Of a stretch of 64,000 nt of DNA, positions 11,942-22,326 are shown piece by piece. Each line of letters begins with the position of its first letter. Position 1 is the stretch's first letter. Below the pieces are notes generated by a model. The model was not told the DNA's origin, did not search any database, and saw nothing but the letters and a program-made list of their open reading frames with translations. Both the position numbers and the translations under genes were made by a program. This stretch comes from Ophiura sarsii. Taxonomy: Eukaryota > Echinodermata > Ophiuroidea > Amphilepidida > Ophiuridae. Location: NCBI GenBank assembly GCA_035610835.1, contig CM069443.1, positions 56,375,266-56,439,265 on the forward strand. Direction: 5' to 3'.

Positions 11942-11966
11942 GGGGAGGGGGGGGGGGGGGGGGGGG
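11942..11966. repeat. Poly-G tract
   Basis: A near-pure G run just beyond the 3' end of the minus-strand zinc-finger gene. Confidence 0.85.
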
Positions 11967-12178
11967 TGCAAAATGCAGTGGTGGTACCATACGATATACC
12001 CCAGTAATTTGACAATAGCCTATAGGCCAAAAAAAGACATTTGACTTGCCCTTCAAATTCAAATGCCGACATCTGGATCAGTCTGTCGGTCAATATTTTC
12101 TCTTTTTTCTAGGAAAACAAACTGATGAGTACTACACATAATTATAAAGAACATAGATACTAAATATTCTTCTTTCCT

Positions 12179-12184
12179 TTTATT
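12179..12184 (-). promoter_or_regulatory. Candidate polyadenylation signal (AATAAA on - strand)
   Basis: TTTATT on the + strand, about 370 bases past the stop of the minus-strand zinc-finger gene. It is supported only by motif and position; several A-T rich alternatives exist. Confidence 0.3.
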
Positions 12185-12555
12185 ATAATTGAATTTTTGT
12201 ATTGATGCTTTAAACATAAAAAACCCCACTTTTAACAAAAAAATGTTTGTGTTGGCCGTAAAGGGCAAGTTTTTTTTTCAGCCTTAGATTGAGATTAGAG
12301 TTGTTTAAACATGGCAAGACTGGCAATTTATATCACTCTTATTTAATCTTCCCTGATAGCACATGCCAGAGTGACTCAAGTGATATACACATACAATGTA
12401 AATCATCAAATGTCAAATATAACATAATTCAGCTTCATTCATTGTTGTTGTCCTGTTGTTGATATTTAAAAAAATGTACTTGCACATATCCTATCTTTTC
12501 AAAACTAACAGTAAACTATAACCATTGATATTTAATAGCAATACACTGCAAGATG

Positions 12556-14328
12556 CTACATTTGCTGAAGATGTTGCAGAAAGCTAACTGCCCGTATCCA
12601 ATCTTCTGATTGAGATGGGGCTGGGGCTGGGGCTTGGGCTTGACACTGCTGTGACGGCTCGCCCAATGCAGGAAAACCTGGGTGCCCTGCATTGTAACCT
12701 GGGTGTGCGTTGTAAGCACATGCAACTGGATTGGGTTTCATTTCCAAAGCTTCATCAGTAGTTCGAGGATGATTCCTGTCCACACTGTGGTGGGCATCGT
12801 TGATTGGCAAGATCTTCTTTGTCTCATGGTGCACGAAATTATTCTCATCACGGTTGAAATGTTTTCCTGTCTGAGCGTCACCTCTGCCTTCCTGGTAAAC
12901 TTTGGGTTGCGGTTGTCTGGGTGAATGTGTCTTCTCATGATTTTTACAGGCTTTCAGTGAGGGGAAAACTAATTCGCAGCGGAAACATTTGTACGTTTTG
13001 TCCCCGGAGTGAATCCGAAGATGCTTCTTGAGGTTGTCGCGGCGATTGCAACGATAGTCACACTGATTACAAGCAAACGGTTTATCACCGGAGTGTATCC
13101 GTTGATGTTTCATTAGATCTGACTTGAAGTAAGAAGAATATCCACAGAGTTCACACATGAAATGATTGTCTTTACTGTTGCTGTGCTTGTTACCTTCATG
13201 ACTACGTTTACTTGATGGATCGTTGAAGCGTCGATCACAGTAATTACATTTGTATGGCCTAGCGTTGGTATGCGTGTTCTGGTGGACTTTCAATCCATCT
13301 TTAGTTGTGGCCATATATTTGCATCCTTCAGCAGTACAAGCACATTTTCTCTCTTTGATGCCGGTACCACGATAAACATAAGATTTGTGACCTTCGTGAC
13401 GTCTAACGTGTTTAGTTAAGTACCGTTTGCAACCAAATGTGGCAAAACAGTTATCCCACTGACACACAAACGACTTTTGTTTGGTATGTCTCGCCATATG
13501 TCTCTCAAAATCTGTCATTCTTGCAAATCGATTATCACAGATTTGACAAATGTATGGTTTATCAACAGAGAATTCCCCACCGGTATGGGTGCTGATATGC
13601 CTCATGAAACCAGACAATTGCCGAAAGGATCCCTTACACTCTTTACACTTTAGTGTCTTTGTTGGTGTCTCGTCGTCCATATCCATCATGGCCAGTATCT
13701 TTGGATCTAAAGATCTGCGCATTTCTAACTGTTCCTTCGTAAGCTCCAATTCAATTTCTTGATGAGGTTGGCTCGTTTTCTTTTTGTGTTTTTGTTTCTT
13801 ACCAGTCTTCTGTCCTTTCTGAACAGACAAAGAACCTCTTTTCTTCATCTTTTTAACTTTAAGCATCGTGGAAGAATGATCTTCTCCTTCATCTGAATTT
13901 GAATCTTGACTATCCATTACCGAATCAAATGGGACATCGATGCTCTCATTATCAATGTCATCTCCTAAATCCATTTCTTCGTGGTGATGAGGTTCTATTG
14001 TTCCTGTACTTAGACGTGTTAGTCTCTTATCAGCCTGTGGAGAATACTTTTCTTCTTTGCATCCATCATCACTGTTCTTTTCAGGAACAGTTGGTTCTCC
14101 TTCTGTGTCAGATATCACAGTTGAGACCACAGTGCCTCCAGAGACATGAGTGGTGTCCCCCGAACGTTCTTCTTGTATCTTGATGCTTTCTGCTACCCAC
14201 AAAGGAGATGAGCATATGCCACAAAGATGAGCTGTGATTTTTTTGTTTGTGAAGAGTTTCTCCAATTGTATTTTGACATCTCTCACTCGTCGGGCACCAC
14301 ATTGTTTGCAGAAGTTCAGGATACCCAT
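12556..14328 (-). CDS. C2H2 zinc-finger protein with N-terminal four-Cys module, 8 fingers (paralogue A)
   Basis: A 590-residue protein if translation starts at 14328. I prefer this to the longer in-frame ATG at 14442 because similarity to the paralogue at 19064 begins at MGILNFCKQCG and an AG splice acceptor (ctttcag) lies between the two ATGs. Layout: four-Cys module (C7, C10, C36, C39; CGARRVRDVKIQLE between); acidic spacer (DSNSDEGED); a Lys-rich patch that looks like a nuclear localisation signal; then eight C2H2 fingers (residues 228-468). Fingers 3 and 4 have CxxxxC spacing. The C-terminal 120 residues are Pro/Gln/His-rich. The four-Cys module resembles the arthropod ZAD layout (CxxC...CxxC) but is not a confident match. 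Probably a nuclear DNA-binding factor; role unknown. Confidence 0.88.
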   Translation of the reverse strand: MGILNFCKQCGARRVRDVKIQLEKLFTNKKITAHLCGICSSPLWVAESIKIQEERSGDTTHVSGGTVVSTVISDTEGEPTVPEKNSDDGCKEEKYSPQADKRLTRLSTGTIEPHHHEEMDLGDDIDNESIDVPFDSVMDSQDSNSDEGEDHSSTMLKVKKMKKRGSLSVQKGQKTGKKQKHKKKTSQPHQEIELELTKEQLEMRRSLDPKILAMMDMDDETPTKTLKCKECKGSFRQLSGFMRHISTHTGGEFSVDKPYICQICDNRFARMTDFERHMARHTKQKSFVCQWDNCFATFGCKRYLTKHVRRHEGHKSYVYRGTGIKERKCACTAEGCKYMATTKDGLKVHQNTHTNARPYKCNYCDRRFNDPSSKRSHEGNKHSNSKDNHFMCELCGYSSYFKSDLMKHQRIHSGDKPFACNQCDYRCNRRDNLKKHLRIHSGDKTYKCFRCELVFPSLKACKNHEKTHSPRQPQPKVYQEGRGDAQTGKHFNRDENNFVHHETKKILPINDAHHSVDRNHPRTTDEALEMKPNPVACAYNAHPGYNAGHPGFPALGEPSQQCQAQAPAPAPSQSEDWIRAVSFLQHLQQM

Positions 14329-14360
14329 AGTTAGAAAGAATGCACCAGAGTCAGGAAAAC

Positions 14361-14535
14361 AGCAAATATCTGAAAGTTTGAAAAAAAGTATAATCGTTTG
14401 AAATTTCAGTTTATAGTTTAAATGTAAAAAATCACGCCACAAAAAGATAGCAAATATCTGAAAGTTTGAAAAAAAGTATAATCGTTTGAAATTTCAGTTT
14501 ATAGTTGAAATGTAAAAATCACGCCACAAAAAGAT
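14361..14535 (-). repeat. 88-bp tandem duplication containing the 3' splice site
   Basis: 'agcaaatatctgaaagtttg' starts at 14361 and again at 14449. The two 88/87-bp copies differ by one substitution and one A. On the minus strand each copy carries the polypyrimidine tract and the ctttcag acceptor that probably precedes the coding exon of paralogue A, so the acceptor is present twice. Confidence 0.9.
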
Positions 14536-14539
14536 AAAG

Positions 14540-14910
14540 AAAAAGGGACAAAGATGGATGGGTCTATTGATATACTCTAATGATCTGAGTTTTCACAGGA
14601 AGGCTAGTTTCCACCCAAGCTGCAAGTGGCAGACAGGAAAATTGAGATAGTGCCCAGGGATCGTTCTTGACTTGGTTCTTGTCGAAAGAGAAGCACAAAG
14701 AACTCCCATCCCATGCTTATATGGATGAAAACACCCATTCGGTTAAATTTGAGGACATTTCAAAATGTCATTCGAGGGAATCACAACCAAATTAGTTTAA
14801 CAATCAATAGCAATTTTTCTGTCTGTTACGTGCACTGTGCACTTATTTCTAGGAATATCATTTTAAAGCTTGTTTAAAACCTAATGATGGTAGTAATATA
14901 CAGTACCTCA
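14540..14910. other. Intron or upstream flank of paralogue A
   Basis: No feature recognised; lies upstream of the duplicated acceptor on the minus strand. Confidence 0.3.
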
Positions 14911-14911
14911 A

Positions 14912-15316
14912 TTAGGCCAAACATTTTTTGTTATGTTGTCCTCGACAGCTTTCAGAGAGGAGGGGCGGGCGGGCGGGCGGATTTTTTTTTTTTTTAAATT
15001 TTTTTTTTTAAATTTCTTTTACCAGCAGAAGCTCAAAGTTCAGCCAACAAGAAGTTAAAATCACTCTAAGAGCCGTACATATATGTTATAAACACTTAAT
15101 TTAATATTAATGCCATTTAAACTGTTTAAAAAAAAATCTGAAAAAAAAATCTGAAAAGAAAAAGAATTTTTTTAAAAAAATCTGATTTTTTAAAAAAAAC
15201 ACAATAATTAAAAAATAAAAAAAAAATCTGAAAAAAAAAAAAAAATCGGAGCGGCCCTAAAATGACGAGCGGGCGGTCGAGGACAACATAACAATTTTTT
15301 TTTTTGCCTTATGGCC
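14912..15316. mobile_element. Foldback element with GTTATGTTGTCCTCGAC arms
   Basis: 'ggccaaacattttttgttat' followed by GTTGTCCTCGAC at the left is mirrored by GTCGAGGACAACATAAC and 'ggcc' at the right (15273-15316). Inside the arms lie GGGCGGGCGGGCGG on the left and GAGCGGGCGG on the right, then T-rich and A-rich blocks that can also pair. It is a non-autonomous transposon of unknown family. Confidence 0.75.
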
Positions 15317-15563
15317 AAATTCATGTATAAACAAATAGTACTAAACAAAATTTTGCTTTCAACGAACAGATTAATCAAAATGATGTGAGGCAATTCGTAA
15401 ACTTTATAGGGGCAATATTCTCAAATAGGTCTTGCACTACATGGATAAAGCACGACAAGGCACAAAAAAATTATGCCTTGTTGTATTTTATTCCATAAAC
15501 TGTAATGCAAGTCCTGGCAAGACCTATCTAGTATCTAGCTCTGAATCATAGCTCTCTGGTCTG

Positions 15564-15737
15564 CAGTGGCGGAGCTAGGTTTTTCGAGGGGGTGCCGTTG
15601 ATTCATAAACTTTGAGTACGCTAATAATCGAACTCATTAATAATCGACAGTGCCAATCTCAACCACCACTGCAAATCACAACCGACGTGACATGACTCAA
15701 ATATGGGGGGGGGGGGGGGGGGGGGGGAGGGGCACTG
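15564..15737. mobile_element. hAT-like MITE with perfect 8-bp target duplication
   Basis: It starts CAGTGGCGGAGCTAGG and ends GGGGCACTG. The flanks are identical 8-mers, ctggtctg (15556-15563 and 15738-15745), as expected for hAT insertion. It contains a poly-G tract near the right end and shares 'cagtgccaatctcaacc' with the neighbour at 16025. Confidence 0.85.
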
Positions 15738-16024
15738 CTGGTCTGAATCTATAAAATGAAAGCATCCGAGTCGGCGTCGGATATTTTCATAAATATTTTT
15801 CAACTTTTCAGTTCTAAATAAAAAGTCAAACTTATGGTCTCAGATAATATATTTGCCTTGGTTAAAACATTCTCAACCTGTTTCTACTATTTAGTATTTT
15901 CAATACTGGCTTGAATTTGGATAGCCCCTGGCCTAGCTAGAGCTATGGCTAGCCTATAATACGTTGACGTTGTGTTGAGGCTATTCCCGCTACACTAGTC
16001 TACAGTTGGAAAATAACGCCGCTT

Positions 16025-16387
16025 CAGTGGCGTAGCTAGGTTTTTTCATATGGAGGGGGGGGGGGGGGGGGGGGGGTGGGGGGTGGGGGGGGAGAAAAAT
16101 GTAAATGAACCGACAAGATGAGTCTGAGTCAAGTTACGCGTGATCAATTTTTGTTGTTGAGATTTACACCTATTTTTGGCACGATTGAGGTACATTTTTG
16201 GCTCTAAACAAGTTTGAACCAAAGAATATTGCATTTATGAGACATTTTCATCAGTGTACTTTTGACCATCATTATTCCATGATTCCTCTCGTTAAATGAA
16301 CTGACAGTGCCAATCTCAACCGACATGACGTCAATATTATATTGGGGGGGGGGGGGGGCGACCCCCCCCCCTCTGGCTACGCCACTG
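16025..16387. mobile_element. hAT-like MITE with 8-bp target duplication
   Basis: Ends CAGTGGCGTAGCTAGG and GGCTACGCCACTG. The flanks are cgccgctt and cgccgcat (7 of 8 identical). Two long poly-G tracts (from 16053 and 16345) lie inside. Same family as 15564-15737. Confidence 0.85.
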
Positions 16388-16399
16388 CGCCGCATGCCT

Positions 16400-17370
16400 A
16401 TGCTATAGACTATAGTATCTATGCATGCAAAGCTAGGCTTGCATGCTTGTGTTCGTAGCTACATCCTAAATTTTTTAAAGAGCTCCTGTAATTGTTTTAA
16501 GCCTATAATATTATTATTAATGATTGAATGAATTGAATGATATGTTTATTTAATTTTAATATAATAATTAATATATAATATCAGGAAATTCATTTGAGTT
16601 TAGGCGTCTCCGCTTTCCTCTCCTCCCCTATTTTCTTTCCCTTATTGATAACCTATATACTTACAATTGCAGAATTGATAAAATCCCGCTATACCATGAC
16701 TCTTGCGGGGAATATTTCCTGTACTAAATGGTATTAAATAGAGCTATCAAATCTCTAAAATCGTAAACTTTGACTTGACATGAACTTAAACTATCGACAG
16801 CCTGTCACCTGTAAACAGTGCTTCTAAAAAAAAGTCTAAAAATGATGCTCATCGATACGTTTGTTTAGTTCATTTCCTATAACTAAATTAAAGAAAACTC
16901 GCTCAAAAAAACCAACCAAAACAACGTTATATGATATTTACTATCTCTGAGCAAAAGCCCAGATATATGCTTTACTAAACGAAATGTAATAAACTTCACG
17001 AAGTGAATATAGAAACACACATATTTATCGAATGAGGGCGACAGACAAGTTAGTAATTTTACACATTTTACAATTGTTTTTTGTTTATTTACATTTTCGC
17101 CCTTGAAGTCTGGACCAAGTGACACCGATTTCTATACTTATTACATGGTAAGCCTGTAAAACAAGTTTATATAAATATGTTGTGGTTTAAGCTTATAGCT
17201 ATAGAATTGTTGTTCAGTCCGTCTTTGGTTTTTCAAGTATGTGCTTTGCCTAGCCCTGATAATATCTATTCTATGCTGATATGGGTGATGGCCTGAACTG
17301 TAGTGTAAGTATGTAACTACTGTAAGCTTAGCCTAATATAATAATAGTCAGCGTACATGTCATAAGAATG
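16400..17370. other. A-T rich intergenic stretch
   Basis: No conserved frame, RNA gene or clear repeat recognised. Confidence 0.3.
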
Positions 17371-17375
17371 TCGAA

Positions 17376-17545
17376 TGACTTGGTCTCCGAGTCGTCGACC
17401 ACCGAGGCGACTTGGGCTCCGAGACGACTCGGCCTCAGAGACGACTCGCCACTTGGCCTCAGAGACAACTCGGCCTCAGGGACGACTCGGCCTCACAGAG
17501 ACGACTCGGCCCTGTGACTTGGGTCTCCTAGACGACTCGGCCTCT
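17376..17545. repeat. Minisatellite, GAGACGACTCGGCCTCA units
   Basis: Seven to eight imperfect units of about 17-25 bp (GAGACGACTCGGCCTCA and variants), locally GC-rich in an A-T rich surrounding. It is translatable through most of its length but looks like simple repeat, not a gene. Confidence 0.85.
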
Positions 17546-18033
17546 TTTGTCATACTTTATTAGTCTTTTGTTTTGTCATAATATGACTGACTATTCATGC
17601 AATGTTGTATGTATGTGATGTGAGGAAAAACTGCTTTTTCAGACTATTTGCTACTGGCCTTGTTTGTTTATCTCTATGCGGACTGCAACCATGCAGTCAG
17701 CGCGCATAGCACATACATGTAACACGTTGTAGTGCACCATGAAAATAGACACATGGGCACACGCGGGGCGGGCAATTAAATAATGGAGAAATACGCTGTG
17801 CTACGGGAGATGGTTGAGGTTAGGCCTTGTGGGATGAGATAAGTCGGGGGGGGGGGGGGGCGTGTAATGAAGTAATGCGGTTTAGGAGGTTTAGGAGCTT
17901 TACAGCTGTATATGGATTACACTACCAAGTACCAAGTACCAAGGGGGTTAAGGGTTAATGAAGAAATGTTGAATAACCGAGGGCCATCAGGTAATCAAAT
18001 AATCTGATTTATGATAAGATATGTTCATGTTAT

Positions 18034-18650
18034 GGTGAATCTAAATCGCGTAATATGGTGTCAGATGTGGGATTGGGCAATGTGGTAGCTCCCCCAGAGT
18101 CCTGATTATGTTTACGATATTTATATGATCATACTTAATTGCGTAACAGGGAGGGCCACAAGGTGTGATGAAATAAGTGTGGTTGCTTTTAGTAAACCAT
18201 GGGATAGCTTGTGGCAATCAGGTCACCTAACTAGCGGAAGCCCGTCCTTTTGCGTAATGTGTGTATGTATATCAAAAACAATTTTTATTTGGTAGTTCGC
18301 TACCTTAGGTAGCAAACTACCGAATAAAAAGGCTCTCTCATTTTTCATCTAAAAGCCGTGAACGTTGCACTGATATTAATAGATGATGACCTGAGATGGG
18401 TTATAGGCTGTAAATGGTGGAAAACCATAGAGAATTGACCAAGATGAGGAAAAACAGGCAAAATTCAAGGCTTTTCAGACTATTGTTACGGGCTGTGTTT
18501 GTAAAGTGAATCTAAATCACGTAACATGGTGTCAGACGTGGGATTTGACACTGTATGTGTAAGCTCCCACCAGATTCCTGATTATTTACGAGATTTAAAT
18601 GATACTAAATTGCGTAACAGAGAGGGCCACGAGGTGTAATTGAAGTAGTG
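18034..18650. repeat. Pair of direct repeats about 145 bp long
   Basis: 18034-18180 and 18507-18649 share 'gtgaatctaaatc', 'atggtgtcaga', 'attgcgtaacag' and 'gagggccac' in order, with scattered changes. No coding potential. Confidence 0.75.
18282..18330. repeat. Strong hairpin (24-bp arms)
   Basis: 'ggtagttcgctacct' pairs with 'aggtagcaaactacc', extended by T5/A5 outer arms and only a few mismatches, with almost no loop. It lies between the two direct repeats. Confidence 0.8.
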
Positions 18651-18956
18651 AGGTTGAAAAATACCCAGTGTCCCCCTCCCCTGACAAGTGACCTCAGGTA
18701 TGCTACTGCTGCACACCATCCAGACTAATTCAATGATAATGGCCTTAGCCCTCAGGCCGCACCCATCATCCATTGATGAAATGGAAAGGCACAAGCTCCA
18801 TTTCAATACTGCTTTTTGTTGTTGATTCAGTCAGATACAGTCTGTATGAATTTCAAATTTTTATTTTACTAGAAATAATCAAAATAGTCAAAATGTATTC
18901 ATGACAAAATCCTTATTGCTTAATTAATGTATTTCATGTCTGTGTCTCTCTTGCAG

Positions 18957-20713
18957 TCCCAGGTGAATAAGATGAATCATCAGCCACACCACTAAACTGG
19001 TTACTTTCAAATTTGACATGATCAAAGTGTTCAGATACTTGAAAAGGTGTTTTGTAGGGCGCAATGGCAGCAGAACAGTTGAATTTTTGCCAGGCCTGCG
19101 GGATAAAACGAGTGAGAGATGTGAAACAACAACTAGAGAATCTGTTCTTGTCAAGTAAGACCTTGTTCAAAACGGAATTATGTGCAATCTGCTTCAAGAC
19201 ACTGAAGACATCCCGGAAGAAAACTCGCCCTGCTCGTATTAGGGCAAATAAACATGAGCTGAAAGTAGAAAAACAGAAGCTTAAGGAGGAGGAGTTGGAT
19301 TTTGTTCATCCTCCAGATGATGAGGAAAATTCTGATGATGAGACAAAGTTGCCAGCCAAGAGCTCTGATGAAGATTATGATCCTGATGATTATGTACATC
19401 AGTTCAAAAGGTTAAGAAACGTTAGTGATGATAGTGACAGTGAAAAGATAGAAAACACCACAGAGAATAATAAATATAAGCCAGGACAAAAAGTAGGTCT
19501 TCAGGAAGTCATCACAGACTTGGATCCAAAAGTTCTTGAATTCGTAGATGAGTCTGATGACCCTAAACAATCATTTAAGTGCAAAGTTTGTGAGAAAAAA
19601 TTTGCATATGCAAATGCATTTTGCCAACATTTGAGTAGCCATCCTGGAATGGACTCGATTGACAAACCTTTCAAATGTAACCTCTGCGAGGCACGATTTT
19701 CTCGCAGGTTCAACTTGAAAACACACAGAAGATCACATTCTGATGACAGACCTTTCAAATGCAGTTATCCGCCATGCACAGCAGCATTTAAGGACAAGCA
19801 TACAATGGCCTCCCATGAAACAATGCATACCGGAAGCGAAAAGCCACATGTGTGCGAGTTTTGTAGCAAAGCCTTTCGAAAACGCACTGTGCTCGAAACC
19901 CACAAACGAACTCATACAGGTGACAGACCGTTTATGTGTAAATTTTGTGGATTTTGCAGCTCGCAGAAACAAAATCTTGTCACTCATGAGAGACAGCATA
20001 CTAAGGAAAGACCATTTAAATGTACGGTTTGCAACAAGGGTTTCTTTCAGATGATACAGCTTCAAAGGCACGAGATGGACCACACAGGAGATCGGCCGTA
20101 TGTCTGTGAGATTTGTGGCCATTCTTGTAAAGCAAAGTCGTATCTCAAGCAGCACATGGATATCCATCGTACGGAGAGACCGCACAAATGCGACCGTTGC
20201 GACTTCACTTCGAAACGAAAGGAGAACATACGATCGCATATGAAGGTCCACATAGCAGAGAAGACATTTCAGTGCAGTCACTGCAGCAAGATGTTCAAAC
20301 ATAAAGACTCGCTTAAGAAGCATGAGCGAAGGCATTTCAGAGAACCAGGGGGTTATGTGCAAGGTCATCTACAAAGACAGAGGAAAGCAAAACCAGTTGC
20401 TCCAGCAGCAGTACATGTACCAGATGGAAAACCATCCCAAAGACTCCATGGACATGGAGGTCAAGCTACATGTACACCTGATACAAGAAATTTAAAAGCG
20501 CCCTGTAATCCGCGAACAATTGAACATCACCCTAATATGGAGAGGTTTAATCCCGCACAAGAGAACAGGATGCTGATCCCTCATCAAGGATATTCTTCTT
20601 CGTCCTATAGTACCATGGGTATGTTGCCGCATCATCATGTAACTCCTCACACAGTGATTCAAACAAGCACACATGAATATGAACCTGTCGATGTAGTGTT
20701 TAACATTTTATAA
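18957..20713 (+). CDS. C2H2 zinc-finger protein with N-terminal four-Cys module, 9 fingers (paralogue B); coding 19064-20713
   Basis: The exon begins after a good acceptor (tctctcttgcag, ending 18956). The main ATG is at 19064 and yields 549 residues; a seven-codon upstream frame (18973-18996) precedes it. Layout: four-Cys module (C9, C12, C40, C43; NFCQACGIKRVRDVKQQLE), Lys/Arg patch, acidic spacer (SSDEDYDPDD), nine C2H2 fingers (residues 173-424), and a His/Pro-rich tail. Finger 3 is CxxxxC, as is finger 3 of paralogue A. The segment before finger 1 (DPKVLEFVDESDD) also matches DPKILAMMDMDDE in paralogue A. The two genes are therefore paralogues pointing away from each other. Probably a nuclear DNA-binding factor; target unknown. 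Confidence 0.88.
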
Positions 20714-20989
20714 TTCATCTGATTTGTACCATTTATAAACACTGTCAAAACCCTTACGAAGCAGTGCAGTTTAGCAGTGCCACTTGCAGATTCAACTTGA
20801 TACTCACAAGATATTTTGCAAAGATAGTCTTATGTAGATCGAAATATTTACTAATAACCCAAATCTGTGTGCAAAAACTGTGCATGAATCTTGATGTGAG
20901 AATCAACAAGATTGATTGTCAGTGAATATTTAGCCCAAGAATGTGCCAATCATAAAAAGGCGGGATGAGTTTCTACATGTATACAGGGT
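20714..20989. other. 3' flank of paralogue B
   Basis: Probably 3' untranslated sequence; no clear AATAAA is seen before the transposon at 20992. Confidence 0.35.
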
Positions 20990-20991
20990 GA

Positions 20992-21866
20992 GTCAGAAAG
21001 AACGGGCACTTTTTTTCAAAAAGAAAATTCTGGAATTTAAAGCGTGCATGCTCAAAATGAATGGCTATGCTGGAAAGATACATTAATTCGCTTTAATTCA
21101 AAAAAAGATTTTTTGAAATCGACTATTGCGTTAAAATGTTACATCAGTTTTAGTAGAGCCCACTTTTTTAAGGCAAATCCACAGGATGTCAATAATGCAT
21201 AATACTATTACCATGATTACGGCTGGTTTATTTCATACAGCTCGCAAACAGTTCAATGAAAAACAATACACCTGTAAAATGATAGTTTAATTAGCTGGCA
21301 CATGAGAATCCTTTGTTTACAGGTACCCAGTGTTCAAAATCAACCCGCCGCACTTCCTTCCACCTGAAGACCTTGAAGTTGAATGCAATTGGCTACTCTG
21401 TCTCTCATGCTCTGAATTGCTCTCCTTGTGCGACGCAGAGCTTGTACAGAGTTAATTATACGTTGTTGCAGCACTTGCAGACTTGGAGGAGGTCCGGTAG
21501 AATATACCCTCTGCTTCAACCATATTCAGAGCTGTGTAGTTTTCGTATTCAACCATGATATTCAAATGTTACTGTGACTACAATGCCATTCTACATTCTT
21601 TCAAGTGTAGCGCGCTTTCTTAAATAGGCCAGCGGGTGCAAAAGTAGTATGTGTTGTTGACATCCTGTGGATTTGCCTTTAAAAAGTGGGCTCTACTAAA
21701 ACTGATGTAACATTTTAACGCAATAGTCGATTTCAAACAATCTTTTTTTGAATTAAAGCGAATTAATGTATCTTTCCAGCATAACCATTCATTTTGAGCA
21801 TGCACGCTTTAAATTCCAGAAATTATTTTTTGAAAAAAGTGCCCGTTCTTTCTGACTCACCCTGTA
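20992..21866. mobile_element. Tc1/mariner-like element with about 200-bp terminal inverted repeats
   Basis: The arms 20992-21200 and 21650-21866 are inverted copies starting TACAGGGTGAGTCAGAAAG, flanked by TA on both sides as in Tc1/mariner insertions. The 875-bp element is much shorter than an autonomous one and contains only a transposase remnant. Confidence 0.8.
21340..21510 (-). pseudogene. Transposase C-terminal remnant
   Basis: On the minus strand a frame of about 57 codons contains QQRIINSVQALRRTRRAIQ, then RVANCIQLQGLQVEG just before the stop (21340-21342). It resembles the Arg-rich C-terminus of mariner-type transposases (RCxxCIxxxGxxxE), which fits the TA-flanked element around it. 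The catalytic DDE part is absent. Confidence 0.55.
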
Positions 21867-21887
21867 TAGACGATTCTTAAATATTCC

Positions 21888-22172
21888 TTATTGACGCATA
21901 TACATGTACACACCCCGTGACACAGTAGACACTTGTTTCTCCATTGTTAAACCGCTGTCAAACATCACTCCAAGGTTGCGGACATCTAGAGAAGGTACAA
22001 TATTTTCCGAGCCAACTCTTATGGAAGGAATGTTGACTTTCGCCTTTTGGTAGTTCGAAGCAATGATAATAAATTCAGTTTTGGAATCATTATATTCACA
22101 ATTATTAAACAAATCCAACACCTTCTGGATTTTCTGTGCATCCAACTGTTTCACTTTCAGTTGGCAGGACAA
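21888..22172 (-). pseudogene. Non-LTR reverse transcriptase fragment
   Basis: The 94-residue frame includes NDSKTEFIIIASNYQK, then IRVGSENIVPSLDVRNLGV and FDSGLTMEKQV. This is the conserved block downstream of the RT catalytic motif in CR1-like retrotransposons (SKTEF...VRNLGVxFDxxLxM). Both ends are missing. Confidence 0.8.
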
Positions 22173-22311
22173 AACATCTCTAAATATTTAGGCCTATTTA
22201 TTAAAATTATGTCAAAAATGTTCTCCATACAGATTAGAGTTTTCCATCAAATTATTATTGATGATAGGCGATAGGCCTGCATTGTAAATTAGAGATTTAA
22301 ATGCAGACTTA

Positions 22312-22326
22312 GGGGGGGGGGGGGGG
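22312..22326. repeat. Poly-G tract
   Basis: Pure G run beside the RT fragment. The following 22330-23300 is A-T rich with no recognised gene. Confidence 0.8.

Noticed and set aside
14329..14442. Longer N-terminus of paralogue A starting at 14442
   Set aside because: The extra residues include a splice acceptor and duplicated intron sequence and have no match in the paralogue; the start at 14328 aligns with paralogue B.
19733..20368. 211-codon minus-strand frame over paralogue B
   Set aside because: Antisense shadow of the zinc-finger coding sequence.
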